Numbered from the stretch's first letter, positions 1-9,032 are shown. The stretch: DNA of 64,000 nucleotides from Tardiphaga sp. P9-11 (GCF_008329525.1 NZ_NPKQ01000012.1:1-64000), one strand, 5' to 3'. The notes: generated by a model from the letters alone, not told the origin. Numbers and translations are program-made.

Positions 1-127
1 TCCACGATCAGCATCTCCGACCACCTGCTCTGTTACGAAGCAGGCAGCGCAACAGGCCAATGGTAGGGGGTCAATTTTGGACGCCGATCCCCCGGCTTAC
101 GGGGTCAATATTGCAGGCCGAATGACA
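1..127 (+). mobile_element. End of an IS21-like insertion sequence (partial)
   Basis: Two imperfect direct repeats of 21 bp, at 67-87 and 101-121, agree at 18 positions; both begin GGGGTCAAT and end GGCCGA or CGCCGA. They are followed by TGACA ending at 127. Repeated GGGGTCAA..TT blocks just inside a TGACA terminus are typical of the non-coding end downstream of istB in IS21-family elements. A frame open from base 1 stops at 64-66 and could be the last residues of IstB, but too little remains to recognise it. The element would extend to the left of the window. Confidence 0.5.
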
Positions 128-665
128 TTAAGCGCCCTGCCAGCGAGCCGGGAGTTCGCCCCCCTTACGCCAGTGGGAGCCGAAACTTCGGCAGGTTTAC
201 ATCTGCTCTCGACGGCAAATCGTGATCCATGGCGGTCACAACAACAGAGACTTGCAATCGTACGACATGATTCACTTGTAATGGTCCGGACTTCGCCGGG
301 GCGGGGCATGACCGTGGAGCACCGTTGCCACGCTCCATCAAGCTTCCCTGCTGCCGCAAAGGCCGAAAGGGGCGGCGTGGTCGATCTCTAGGTGAGCCAT
401 CAACGAGGGTGAGTTTGCTGCCGCCGGCTACGCCGCGATCGACAACGCTGGCGCATTGGAAGCCGTCGTTCTACCGATCAGGCATGAAACGACCGGGATC
501 TCTCAAAGATACGGCCGAGAGCAAGGGCCGATCATCACGGCGTCTGACGCGACCGCACTTCACCAGCATCCGTTTGGCAGCTTCTGACTGGCAAGAACGT
601 CAATGGACACTGGGGCGCGGATTTATGGACACAGAAATGCGCAGGATGGACGCACTAGTCAGGCC
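128..665. other. Non-coding stretch between IS end and zinc-ribbon gene
   Basis: I find no convincing gene in these 538 bases. The open frames are short, overlap on both strands, are rich in Arg, Ser and Cys, and have no recognisable motif. Position next to an IS end suggests eroded accessory DNA, which is inference. Confidence 0.5.
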
Positions 666-884
666 TCAACAGTTGCAGGCGATACGGCGAAAGGCGTGCT
701 TGGTCACGAAGCCATAGCCGCAGGTGTCGCAGGTCCAGAGATAGCTGACGACATCGTCAGTGAGAAAGGCCGATGCCTCCGCAGCAATCATCGAATCCGC
801 ACAAACCGGACAGGTGGGAAGATCGCTGCCACGCGGTGCGGGATGGGACGTTTTGGTCGTACGGACTTCAGCTGCTGCTGACAT
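666..884 (-). CDS. Small zinc-ribbon protein, 72 aa
   Basis: Hypothetical protein with two CxxC pairs, CPVC and CDTC, spaced about 27 residues apart, which is the pattern of a zinc ribbon. The C-terminus ends in a further CNC. The start at 884 is chosen because a near-perfect Shine-Dalgarno sequence, AAGGAGG, lies five bases upstream. An in-frame ATG at 914 would add ten residues and has a weaker site. The gene stands alone between the IS remnant and the BrnA-like gene. Role unknown; a metal-binding regulatory or assembly role is possible but not shown. Confidence 0.6.
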   Translation of the reverse strand: MSAAAEVRTTKTSHPAPRGSDLPTCPVCADSMIAAEASAFLTDDVVSYLWTCDTCGYGFVTKHAFRRIACNC

Positions 885-1231
885 CGTGACCTCCTTCGTC
901 ATCTCATCGGACATGGCACGATCCTAATCTGATTTGTTTGACCGTGTCGCAACACAAATGCGTTGCTTTGAAGTTTTTTACTTCACAGCATGTTTGCGTC
1001 GCAGTGCGGTCGCCTTTGTGCGATGCCGCGCATGCTACGATGAGTGCGTCTGTACGATGAACGACATTCGTAAGATTTGCTGATATTGCCGACGCTGGCG
1101 CTAGGGTCCTGACACGCGCCGTTACGCTGCGCCTTGGTGCAGACGCATCTTCGGCGACACCGTGGAAGCATTGTGCAGTCGCTCAGTGGGCGCTATCTCT
1201 CAAAGGCAATGTTGGAAGGAATCTGACCGAG
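885..1231. other. Divergent intergenic region, no gene seen
   Basis: These 347 bases separate the divergent zinc-ribbon and BrnA-like genes and should hold both promoters. The short open frames here lack a ribosome binding site or recognisable motif. AT-rich tracts near 930-985 are the likeliest promoter area. No strong hairpin was seen. Confidence 0.4.
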
Positions 1232-1471
1232 ATGGCACAGCCCCCGCGACGCCCGCGCACGCTCCAGGATGCCCGCACCGAGGCGGAGGCGGCATTCAAG
1301 AAGACAACTACCAAGCCGGTGGAGGCGCCGGTCGCCAAGGCCGCCGTTCCCGGTGTGCGCGAACTGGTGTCGCTGCGGATCGATCAGGATGTACTGGAAT
1401 ATTTCCAGGAAGGCGGTCCGGGCTGGCAGGACCGCATGAACGACGCGTTGCGCAAGGCGGCGGGCAAATAG
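1232..1471 (+). CDS. BrnA-like antitoxin family protein (orphan)
   Basis: 79-residue basic protein. The C-terminal half (about residues 43-79) contains the pattern VSLRIDQDVLEYF, then GPGWQDRMNDALRKA, which matches BrnA-type antitoxins: a ribbon-helix-helix-like DNA-binding segment whose strand carries LRID and whose helix follows a GxGWQ turn. The N-terminus is an Arg/Lys/Pro-rich tail. GGAAGGA precedes the ATG at a sensible distance. BrnA normally sits beside the RNase toxin BrnT, but no BrnT-like frame lies on either side. It may be a solitary transcription factor derived from a toxin-antitoxin module. Confidence 0.65.
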   Translation: MAQPPRRPRTLQDARTEAEAAFKKTTTKPVEAPVAKAAVPGVRELVSLRIDQDVLEYFQEGGPGWQDRMNDALRKAAGK

Positions 1472-1505
1472 CCCACCGCGCAGTTTGCCGGCCGGGGGGC
1501 GTGGC

Positions 1506-2936
1506 CTAGCGGTTGAGGAAGCCACCGACGACGCCGCCGATGAACCGGCCGGGACCGGCTGGATCGATTGCAGGAGCAGGAGCGGGCGCGCTGCGGCTCT
1601 GGCGCACCGGAGCACTCTCCATCGGCTGCTGTTGCACCTGACGACGTACCGGCTGCGGCTTCGCCTCTGGCTCATCTTTCAGCGTCACGACCTCGGTGAG
1701 CAAGGCAGCATGCTGCACCTTGTTGAGATAGCCGGACGTCGGATAGCCGCGTGCGGCCTGCCAGCGCTGGATCACCACGCGGGTCGCGGGATCGAATGCG
1801 CCAGTCGCCTTGTTGTCGAAACCGAGGCCGTTGAGGCGGCGCTGCACGTCGCGGCGGCGGCCCTTGTCGAGACCGATCTTGTCTTCGGTCAGCTGCGTCG
1901 CTTCATCCGTGAAGACCGCTTTGTCGATGCCGGGAGCGGCGTTACGCGGCGCCGTCGCGGCTTCCTGCAGCGCGGCGATACGGGCGAGGGCTAGCGGCTT
2001 GAACTGGCCATTCGGGTACATGGAGATGTAGGCGTTGAGTTCCTCCGGCCGGTTCGAGTCCTTGATCGAGCGCCAGAACTCAAGCTCGACATCGGAGCCG
2101 GCGGTGGCGGCCGCGGGCATGGTGGCGGTGGGGCTGGCCGCGGCAACGGCGACCTGCGCCTGCACGTCCGGATTGAGGTAGACCGCACCGATCAGGTTGG
2201 TGTGGCCCCACGGCAGCTGGCCCTTGTTGGTTTCCTCCTGCACCTGCGCGCGGACCTTGGTCATGGCCTGCTGGATCTCTGCGCCGGGCGTGGTGATGTT
2301 GTTGAGCAGCGCGCGGGTGAACGGGCTGTTGCCGCCGCTCTTGCCGTCCAGCGCGGTCTGGCCGGGGCTGGTCGCGAATGCGATCAATGTGCCTTCGCCC
2401 GACTTCATCTCGGCGAGGCCGGACGACACCGCGACGCTGCGCGTGGCGGATCCGCTGGAGCGGATCTTTGCCGCGAACGGATTGTCGCGGCAGGCATCAA
2501 GAAAGACGAGCTTCACCTTGGCGTCGCCCATGGTCTGGTCGAGCGTGGTCTCGACATTGATCGCAGCGCCGAGCTTGACGTCCATTTCGGATTTCAGGTT
2601 GGCATCGACCGGCAGCAGATAGTTGATGTTGTTCACCGCGATGCCGTGACCGGCATAGAAGAACACGGCGACATCGGCGCCTTGCGCCTTGCGGCCGAAG
2701 TCGAGCAGCTTTTCCGTCATGCTGTCGCGCGTCAGGTTCGATCCCTCGATGACTTCGAAGCCGACATTACGCAGCGCGCTGGCCATGGCCTTTGCGTCGA
2801 TCGGCGGGTTCGGCAGCGGGTCGACATTCTTGTAGCTGCCATTACCGACGACGAAAGCGACGCGCTTGTCGGCGAGCGCTGCATCCGCGCCAAACAGGAT
2901 GGATAGTGCAGACAGAGCAAAAGTGAAGTGGCGCAC
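1506..2936 (-). CDS. Secreted caspase-like (peptidase C14) protein with peptidoglycan-binding domain
   Basis: About 476 aa. A GTG start at 2936 with a GGGGGAGA ribosome site gives a clean signal peptide ending near ALA-DKR. The caspase fold follows: the catalytic His is in YAGHG (about residue 97) and the Cys in LDACRDNPF (about residue 149). A variable middle region leads to a C-terminal PG_binding_1-like repeat (DVQRRLNGLGF..TRVVIQRWQAARG). The end is Pro/Arg-rich with a Gly-rich GGVVGGF tail. Bacterial caspase homologues with both catalytic residues are cysteine peptidases, usually of Arg/Lys specificity; the substrate here is unknown. The signal peptide and binding domain point to the periplasm or cell wall. 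An upstream in-frame ATG at 3026 would bury the signal peptide. Confidence 0.85.
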   Translation of the reverse strand: MRHFTFALSALSILFGADAALADKRVAFVVGNGSYKNVDPLPNPPIDAKAMASALRNVGFEVIEGSNLTRDSMTEKLLDFGRKAQGADVAVFFYAGHGIAVNNINYLLPVDANLKSEMDVKLGAAINVETTLDQTMGDAKVKLVFLDACRDNPFAAKIRSSGSATRSVAVSSGLAEMKSGEGTLIAFATSPGQTALDGKSGGNSPFTRALLNNITTPGAEIQQAMTKVRAQVQEETNKGQLPWGHTNLIGAVYLNPDVQAQVAVAAASPTATMPAAATAGSDVELEFWRSIKDSNRPEELNAYISMYPNGQFKPLALARIAALQEAATAPRNAAPGIDKAVFTDEATQLTEDKIGLDKGRRRDVQRRLNGLGFDNKATGAFDPATRVVIQRWQAARGYPTSGYLNKVQHAALLTEVVTLKDEPEAKPQPVRRQVQQQPMESAPVRQSRSAPAPAPAIDPAGPGRFIGGVVGGFLNR

Positions 2937-3065
2937 GATACGATCTCCCCCACGAATCCGGTCATTCGACCATCGGCATGGCGGGAAAAATACCAATTGC
3001 TGGCGCGCGCCAAAATGTCGAGACACGCACTGGGAGAATAAAATCGAAAAATGGAACCCGGTGTG

Positions 3066-3944
3066 TCAGGCTGCCGCACGTACCGGCGGTCGATCGGTAC
3101 TGAGCAGGTTCAGCGTGTTCCCGGCGAGAATGAGAGCTGCGCCGAGCAGCGTGAACATGTCGAGCTGTTCAGAATATAGTAACCATCCGATGGTGGCACT
3201 GAGCGGCACCCGCAGGAAGTCCATTGGTACCACCACCGTCGCATCGGCATAGAGCATCGCGCGCGCCATGCAGAAGTGCGAGAAGGTGCCGCAGAAGGCG
3301 ACCACGACGAGCCAGCCCCAGACATAGGCCGACGGCCATTGCCAGGCATAGAGGGCAGGGAAAACGCCTGCTACCGACTGCACCACGATCATCCAGAAGA
3401 TGATCTTCAGCGCGCTGTCCGTCCGCGTCAGTGACTTGATCAATGTGATCGATATGCCGAAACCGAACGCAGCGGCCAGCGCGATCAGCTGGCCCGGATT
3501 GACGACGCCCGTGGTCGGGCGAACGATGACGATCACGCCGATCAGGCCGAGCACGATGGCGACGATCTTCCAGAGCGTCATGCGCTCGCCGAGAAAGAAT
3601 GCGGCCATGATCGCGATCCAGATCGGCATGGTGAACTCGATCGAGACGAGCTGGCTCAGGGGAATGAGCGTGAGTGCGTAGAACCAGCCGAGCTGCGAGC
3701 CGTAATGCACAAGGTTGCGCGACACATGAGCCAGCGGCCGCGTGGTCCTCATGGCGCGAAAGCCGCCATTGAAATACAGGATCGGCAACAGCATGACGAA
3801 GCCGAAGACGGATCGGATCTCCATCACCTGAAAGACATTCAGTTCGCGCAGTGTTTCGCGACCGCCGATAGCGACAAACAGCATCAGAAGCAGCCAGCCG
3901 GACATCCACAGCGCGGCGCGGGCCTTCGACGGGGGGCGATCCAT
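3066..3944 (-). CDS. EamA/DMT-family transporter
   Basis: 292 aa, almost entirely hydrophobic, with about ten predicted membrane helices arranged as two EamA repeats. The loop SIEFTMPIWIAIMAAFFLGERMT matches the Glu-containing motif at the end of the first EamA repeat, and the second repeat has VVVPMDFLRVPLSATIGWLLYSEQ. Members export or import small metabolites such as amino acids or nucleosides; the substrate cannot be read from sequence. It lies upstream of the caspase-like gene on the same strand with a gap of about 130 bp, so co-transcription is possible but not needed. Confidence 0.85.
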   Translation of the reverse strand: MDRPPSKARAALWMSGWLLLMLFVAIGGRETLRELNVFQVMEIRSVFGFVMLLPILYFNGGFRAMRTTRPLAHVSRNLVHYGSQLGWFYALTLIPLSQLVSIEFTMPIWIAIMAAFFLGERMTLWKIVAIVLGLIGVIVIVRPTTGVVNPGQLIALAAAFGFGISITLIKSLTRTDSALKIIFWMIVVQSVAGVFPALYAWQWPSAYVWGWLVVVAFCGTFSHFCMARAMLYADATVVVPMDFLRVPLSATIGWLLYSEQLDMFTLLGAALILAGNTLNLLSTDRPPVRAAA

Positions 3945-4110
3945 ATCCCTGAGAACCAGTTTCTTGCGCTGCGATGAGTCACACAGCGGTGTCAGCCTTA
4001 CGGGCAGGCTGTATCGGCGACATCACGTGGCTTTGCAACGGACGAATCCGGTGGGGCTGCGTTGCGGCGAGGCGTGCCGGACGCTCTTGGGCAGAGGGCA
4101 TACCGGCAAA

Positions 4111-4143
4111 ACAAAGCCCCGGCTGTTTGAAACAACCGGGGCT
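4111..4143 (-). terminator. Rho-independent terminator after the secreted-protein pair
   Basis: Arms AGCCCCGG (4115-4122) and CCGGGGCT (4136-4143) pair perfectly, and an inner TGTTT/AAACA extends the stem. Read on the minus strand the stem is followed by TTTGTTTTG, a U-rich tail. It lies 22 bp past the stop of the gene ending at 4166. Confidence 0.8.
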
Positions 4144-4165
4144 CGAAAGAGTCAGCGTTTGAAGA

Positions 4166-4663
4166 TCAGCTGCGGTTGAGCGAAATGTTGGCGCCCCTGA
4201 ACTGGCCGCCGGAGGTGATCGAGACCTGCTGCTTATTGCCGGTCGTCGTCAGGATCAGCTTTGCGCTGAAGGCTGGCGAGGAAACGTCAACATTGAATTT
4301 GCCAGCGCTTGCCCGGCCCTCGAGTGAACCTGTGACGCCACGGGTTGTTTCGGCCCAGCTACCCGACAGCTCACCGCCCCGGGATTTCACGTCGCTCTTC
4401 AGTTCGAACTTGTAGCTGTCGCTGGCGCAGAGCAGGGCCTGGTTCAGTCCCGTGCCGTCGCCGCTCACGGCATAAGTCGCCTTGCAACGAATGCGCTCCT
4501 TGGAGCCGTCCTCGAGCGAAATCGTACCATTGCCCGACCACACACCGGCCATACCGGAAAACGGCGCCGACTGGGCATAGGCTGCCGCGGACGTCAGACC
4601 CAGTGCCGCGCAGAGGACTGCGGTCCGAACGAGCGAGCGCGGAGAGATCGAGGTAGGCATCAT
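4166..4663 (-). CDS. Small secreted protein, function unknown
   Basis: 165 aa with a typical Sec signal peptide (hydrophobic stretch, cleavage near AYAQS). The mature part is rich in Gly, Ser and Thr with alternating hydrophobic residues, suggesting a beta-barrel or beta-sandwich of about 135 residues. Two cysteines (IRCKATY and LLCASD) could form a disulfide in the periplasm. It follows the gene at 4685-5047 by 21 bp, so the two probably form an operon that ends at the hairpin at 4111-4143. Both proteins share a G(V/L)W.. opening after the signal peptide and may be distant paralogues. No enzymatic motif is visible. Confidence 0.75.
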   Translation of the reverse strand: MMPTSISPRSLVRTAVLCAALGLTSAAAYAQSAPFSGMAGVWSGNGTISLEDGSKERIRCKATYAVSGDGTGLNQALLCASDSYKFELKSDVKSRGGELSGSWAETTRGVTGSLEGRASAGKFNVDVSSPAFSAKLILTTTGNKQQVSITSGGQFRGANISLNRS

Positions 4664-4684
4664 TGGAGCATTCCTGGTTGGGGA

Positions 4685-5047
4685 TTACTGACGCGAAGCT
4701 TCCCACCGACCGCTGCAGGGGACGCCGCCCGAAGCGCCGTTCCACTTGCCCGACCCGGTGTTGCCGGACAGCTGGCCGTTGGCGAAAGCAGGTCCGATCG
4801 ACACGCGGACGGTGCCTTCTCGGCCAACCTTGCCATTGACGTCGGCGCCGGGCGCGGTGATGCGGCCTTCAGTGACGGTCAACGGATAGCGAGCCGTCGG
4901 CTCGCAGCTGCCGGTCTTGGTAACGATGGTCACATTCCAGAGCCCGTCATAGGCGTTATCGGCTGCAAAAGATGGAGCTGCAGAAATCAATGCCGCACTG
5001 GCAATCAGCGAAGCGGACAAGGCGGAACGGATGCGGTCAAAACGCAT
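4685..5047 (-). CDS. Small secreted protein, function unknown
   Basis: 120 aa from the ATG at 5047. The start is chosen because it places a signal peptide (SALSASLIASAALISAAPSFAA) at the N-terminus and has GAGG upstream. The mature domain begins YDGLWNVTI, contains two cysteines (GSCEPT and VPCSGRW) that could pair, and ends SGRWEASRQ. The strand-rich composition resembles small periplasmic domains common in Bradyrhizobium relatives and annotated there only as hypothetical. First gene of a two-gene operon with 4166-4663. Confidence 0.75.
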   Translation of the reverse strand: MRFDRIRSALSASLIASAALISAAPSFAADNAYDGLWNVTIVTKTGSCEPTARYPLTVTEGRITAPGADVNGKVGREGTVRVSIGPAFANGQLSGNTGSGKWNGASGGVPCSGRWEASRQ

Positions 5048-5236
5048 TGAATCAAATCCTCGATGTTGTGATGGGCACCTTATTGAGGGGTAATGTGTCC
5101 AAAATTTGCTGCGTTGCCGCATTGGCCCGAAACAACTCACGGGATGCAACCCGCCATGGGTGAATTGGTTCCATTTATCGACAGGTTTGGTTGATTTTGG
5201 CGGGTTCCAGGCCGGTTTCGATTAGTTTTCGGGGCG

Positions 5237-5824
5237 TTAGGCCAGTTTGGGTGCCTTGGTGGCGAACTGTTCGTCCTGGAAGGTCGCAGGCAAGGTTTTA
5301 TGGACAATCGCGTGATCCACGACTTCGCCGAGCAGCTTGAGGCCGAGCGGAGCCAGCGCGCGTTCCCAGAGTTCGCGGGCGGTTTCGCCCTTTTTCACGA
5401 AGCACCATTCCTGCGCAGCGATGGCGCCACCGTCCATGACGTCAGCGAGGTGATAGATGGTGCCGCCGGCGATAGGGTCACCTTCCTTAATGGTCCACTC
5501 AACGGCGGCGATGCCGCGGTGACGGGGCAGCAGCGACGGGTGATAGCCGACGCCGCCGAGCTTGGCGACGGCGAGTGCGTCCTTGCCGATGCGGGCGTGG
5601 CTGTGGGCGGTGACGATCAGATCGGTGCCTTCAGCGATCTCGGAGGCCACGACCAGCTTTGGATTGGCCTGCACGGTCACCGGAATGCCGACAGCCTTGG
5701 CGGCTGCGGCGAGACGGTCCTCGGCATCTGCAACCACCACGGACACGATCTCGACGTCGTGGGTCTTCAGCATATCGAGTGTCGTGACGCCGAAGTGTTT
5801 GGAGCCGACGAGGGTAATCCGCAT
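5237..5824 (-). CDS. Short formyltransferase-fold protein (Fmt/GART N-terminal domain only)
   Basis: 195 aa covering the formyl-transferase N-terminal domain only; methionyl-tRNA formyltransferase is usually over 300 aa with a C-terminal tRNA-binding domain, absent here. The signature HPSLLPRHRG (about residues 95-104) and the Asp of DVMDGG are present. The Asn normally two residues before the catalytic His in this fold (N-x-H-x-S-L-L-P) is replaced by Gly: the text reads GVGYHPSLLP. Transfer of a formyl group from 10-formyl-THF is therefore uncertain. It could act on a sugar nucleotide or small amine, or be a non-catalytic relative. It sits beside tRNA-Lys on the same strand, 74 bp upstream of it being intergenic. 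Confidence 0.75.
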   Translation of the reverse strand: MRITLVGSKHFGVTTLDMLKTHDVEIVSVVVADAEDRLAAAAKAVGIPVTVQANPKLVVASEIAEGTDLIVTAHSHARIGKDALAVAKLGGVGYHPSLLPRHRGIAAVEWTIKEGDPIAGGTIYHLADVMDGGAIAAQEWCFVKKGETARELWERALAPLGLKLLGEVVDHAIVHKTLPATFQDEQFATKAPKLA

Positions 5825-5897
5825 ATTCGATTGTCCGGTGTTCAGAGGCTGAAGATGTCGCGAAAACCGGAAGCTCCGGCGTGGTTCGCTGCGGTGA

Positions 5898-5972
5898 TGG
5901 TGGGCGGGATGGGGGTCGAACCCATGACCAGTCGATTAAAAGTCGAATGCTCTACCACTGAGCTACCCGCCC
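5898..5972 (-). tRNA. tRNA-Lys (anticodon UUU)
   Basis: Minus-strand cloverleaf. Acceptor arms GGGCGGG (5972-5966) and CCCGCCC (5908-5902) pair, followed by discriminator A and an encoded CCA at 5900-5898. The anticodon loop reads CTTTTAA, so the anticodon is UUU. The T arm is ATGGG-TTCGACC-CCCAT. The first anticodon-stem pair (27-43) appears as a U-C mismatch; the other four pairs are intact. Confidence 0.95.
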
Positions 5973-6163
5973 TAAAGTGCCGTATTGACGAAGCTAAACG
6001 GAATAAACCGAGCCTTGCGGGGCGCGGTGAGGCCGGTCAGCCACGGTCGCGATGGCGCCCGCAATGCAGCGTATCACGTGACCGGCTGTGTAAAAGGCGG
6101 GTCCGCCGGGGTCAAGGGCAGGGCCCGATGTTATGGACATGAACCGCGCCCTATAGATGCGGT

Positions 6164-8833
6164 TCAGCTCGCTTCGCGCTGGGCCTCGGAACGGGACATG
6201 TCGATCGGCGGCATCGCCACCGGGCGAAGGCCAATCAGCTCCGCCGTGCGCACCGTGGTGTTGCGCCACCACTGGAAGTCATTGGCGCGCGAATTCTCCA
6301 GAATGGCGATCATCACCGCCGAAAGGAACGGCAGGCTCTGCAGCACCAGGACGCCGGCGAAGATGTAGATCTCGGTGACCTGCTTGGAGTTGTTCGAGAA
6401 CACCAGCACACCGCAGCTGATCAGCAGCAGCACACCGATCACCGCTTCCCAGAACGCCTGGAATTCGATCGACATGCTCGACTTGCCGCCCTTCGACGTC
6501 ACGGTGAACGGCAAATGATCCTTGATCAGGCCGTCAGCAACGGCGCGCGACACTGTCCACTGCACGGACATAGCCGTGATCATGGCGCCCAGCATCTGCC
6601 ACAGGCCGATCTTTACGCGCAGCCGGTACAAGACGATGAAATGCGCCAGCGAGATCACGAAGGAGGCGATGATCGGCAGTGTCAGGATCTTGTCGGGGAT
6701 GGCGATATCCGCGAAGGCGATGATCGGCACCCAGATGATGTTCAGGATTGCCACTACGACGCCGAGGCTTTCGGCGCCGAGCCAGTTCAACCAGCCTATG
6801 CCGAATTCGCGCTTCTGGTCCTGCGTCATCCGGCTCGCACCGGGCAGGAAGCGACGCCAGTGCTTCTTGATGATCTGGAAGCCGCCATAGGCCCAGCGAT
6901 GGCGCTGCTTCTTGAACGCCTCATAGGTGTCCGGCAGCACGCCGTAGCCGTAGCGTTCCTTGGTGTAATGCGTCAGCCAGCCATGCTGCATGATGGCGAG
7001 GCCGAGATCGCTGTCCTCGCAGATCGTGTCGCCGGCCCAGCCGCCGGCCATGTCCATCGCCGAACGACGAATGAGACACATGGTGCCGTGAACGATGATG
7101 GAGTTGGTCTCGTTGCGCTGGACCATGCCAATGTCGAAGAACCCGGCATATTCGCCATTCATGATATAGTGCATCAGCGAACGGTCGCCGTCGCGATGAT
7201 CCTGCGGCGCTTGCACGAGGCCGACGCGCGGGTCGTTGAACGCAGGCACGAGATCCTTGAGCCAGTTCGGTTCGACCACATAATCGGCGTCGATGATACC
7301 GATCACTTCGGCATCGGCCGCGGTGCGGTCCATGGCGATGCGCAGGGCGCCGGCCTTGAAGCCCTCGACCTTCTCCGCATTGATGAAGATGAAGCGTTCG
7401 CCGAGCGTGCGGCAATGATCCTGGATCGGCTGCCAATAGGCTGGATCCGGCGTGTTGTTAATGATCACCACGCATTCGAAATTCGGGTAATCAAGCCGGG
7501 CGACCGCGTCCAACGTCAGCTTCAGCATGTCCGGCTGTTCACGATAGGCCGGGATGTGGATCGACACCTTCGGGTATTTCCGCTCGGCGTCCGCAGCCGC
7601 GCGCAACGTCGCACTGCGCTCTGCGGTTAGCAGCCGCAATGGTTTCTGGCCGAAGGCGATGGCCGCAATCTCCTCGATGCGCGCTAGGGCGATCAAGATC
7701 AGCGGGATCAGCAGGATGCAGCCGAGAGTAAGGGCGAAGGCCGATCCCCAGACGAAATAGTGGGTCTGCTGATAGGCAAAAATTGTGGCAGCCCAGGCGC
7801 CAACAGCATTGGCTGCGGTCGAGAGCACGAGAGCCTGGATCGCTGTGGCGCCAACGATCTGCAGGATTGGCAACGACAGCAGGATGCCAACCAGAAGCGC
7901 TATGCCGGCGTTCTTCCAGTGCTCGGGGTTCACGACCGGACCGGTCCACGGGAATTTCGGCTCGCGCGATGCGTTGAGAACGCCCCAATAGGGACCGACG
8001 CCACCTTCGAAGAATTTCCAGGGCTGATCGATGGCTTCGACGATATTGTAGTCCATACCGATCGCTTCGGCGCGGGTCACGAAATTGCGCAGCACCACGG
8101 CCTGCTTGAATGGGCCAGGAATGGCATTGCGCAGATTGTAGCCCTCGCTCGGCCAGCCGAATTCGGCGATCACGATACGCTTGCCGGGAAAGGTCTCACG
8201 CAGAACACCATAGAGATGCACGGCCTGGTCGACAGCCTGGGTGTCGGTGAAGTTTTCCCAATAAGGCAGGATGTGGGCGGCGATGAAGTCCACTGACGAG
8301 GCGAGTTGCGGATTGTCGCGCCAGATGTTCCAGATTTCGCCGGTCGTGACGGGAACGCTCACCTGACGCTTCACCCGGCGGATATATTCGACGAGATCAT
8401 CGATCTTGAGTTCATCGCGATACAGCGTTTCGTTACCGACCACGATGCCAATGACGTTCGGATTCTTTTTTGCGAGGTCGACGGCCGAGGCGATCTCGCG
8501 CTCGTTGCGGTCGGCGTTCTTGTCGATCCATGCGCCGACGGTGACTTTGAGGCCGAATTCGTTGGCGATGGCGGGCACCATTTCGACGCCGCCGGTCGAC
8601 GAATAGAGACGTATCGCACGCGTGATCGTCGACAGTTTCTTGAGGTCGGCGCGAATCTTCTCGACGGTCGGAATATTGTCGACGTCGGGATGGGCTGTGC
8701 CCTCGAACGGCGCATAAGAGAGGCTGGGAATCATGCCCTTGAAATCGGGAGCGTCCTGCTTTTCGCGCAGAATGCCCCACAGTCCGGCGTGAACAGCAGT
8801 GACAAAGAACAAGACGGCGACGACAGCGCGCAT
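6164..8833 (-). CDS. ndvB: Membrane beta-glucan synthase, GH17-like domain fused to GT2 (NdvB type)
   Basis: 889 aa. N-terminal membrane helix, then a GH17-like (beta-1,3-glucanase/transglycosylase fold) domain at about 30-300. Its two glutamates are visible: VVGNETLY (E135, acid/base) and IAEFGWPSEG (E224, nucleophile). After helices near 310-390 comes a processive GT2 domain with IPAYRE, DAD (515-517), ED (606-607) and QRHRW (643-647), then four or five C-terminal helices. In Bradyrhizobium japonicum NdvB makes the beta-1,3 backbone of the cyclic beta-(1,3),(1,6)-glucan needed for osmotic adaptation and nodulation; the match in length, architecture and proximity to an NdvC-like gene supports the name. 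It uses UDP-glucose at the inner membrane. The secreted-protein gene 9033-9611 is upstream on the same strand. Confidence 0.88.
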   Translation of the reverse strand: MRAVVAVLFFVTAVHAGLWGILREKQDAPDFKGMIPSLSYAPFEGTAHPDVDNIPTVEKIRADLKKLSTITRAIRLYSSTGGVEMVPAIANEFGLKVTVGAWIDKNADRNEREIASAVDLAKKNPNVIGIVVGNETLYRDELKIDDLVEYIRRVKRQVSVPVTTGEIWNIWRDNPQLASSVDFIAAHILPYWENFTDTQAVDQAVHLYGVLRETFPGKRIVIAEFGWPSEGYNLRNAIPGPFKQAVVLRNFVTRAEAIGMDYNIVEAIDQPWKFFEGGVGPYWGVLNASREPKFPWTGPVVNPEHWKNAGIALLVGILLSLPILQIVGATAIQALVLSTAANAVGAWAATIFAYQQTHYFVWGSAFALTLGCILLIPLILIALARIEEIAAIAFGQKPLRLLTAERSATLRAAADAERKYPKVSIHIPAYREQPDMLKLTLDAVARLDYPNFECVVIINNTPDPAYWQPIQDHCRTLGERFIFINAEKVEGFKAGALRIAMDRTAADAEVIGIIDADYVVEPNWLKDLVPAFNDPRVGLVQAPQDHRDGDRSLMHYIMNGEYAGFFDIGMVQRNETNSIIVHGTMCLIRRSAMDMAGGWAGDTICEDSDLGLAIMQHGWLTHYTKERYGYGVLPDTYEAFKKQRHRWAYGGFQIIKKHWRRFLPGASRMTQDQKREFGIGWLNWLGAESLGVVVAILNIIWVPIIAFADIAIPDKILTLPIIASFVISLAHFIVLYRLRVKIGLWQMLGAMITAMSVQWTVSRAVADGLIKDHLPFTVTSKGGKSSMSIEFQAFWEAVIGVLLLISCGVLVFSNNSKQVTEIYIFAGVLVLQSLPFLSAVMIAILENSRANDFQWWRNTTVRTAELIGLRPVAMPPIDMSRSEAQREAS

Positions 8834-9032
8834 CGCAACTGAACCATAACGGGGCGAGCGTGGCCGGGAAGCGGACCCGTCCCCGAGGTCCGACCAGTGC
8901 GATGGTAGCGGAGATTATATCCGCCACATGAATTAACAACTCGACCGCTGCCGTGGCGTTTTGAGGGCGGCAGCATATTCAAACACGATTAGGGGCAGGC
9001 GGCTGAATGCCGCCTGAACAGGGCGCACCGGA

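Noticed and set aside
6515-7630. Plus-strand open frame of 371 codons inside ndvB
   Set aside because: His/Asp/Gln-rich shadow frame opposite the GT2 domain, with no start signal.
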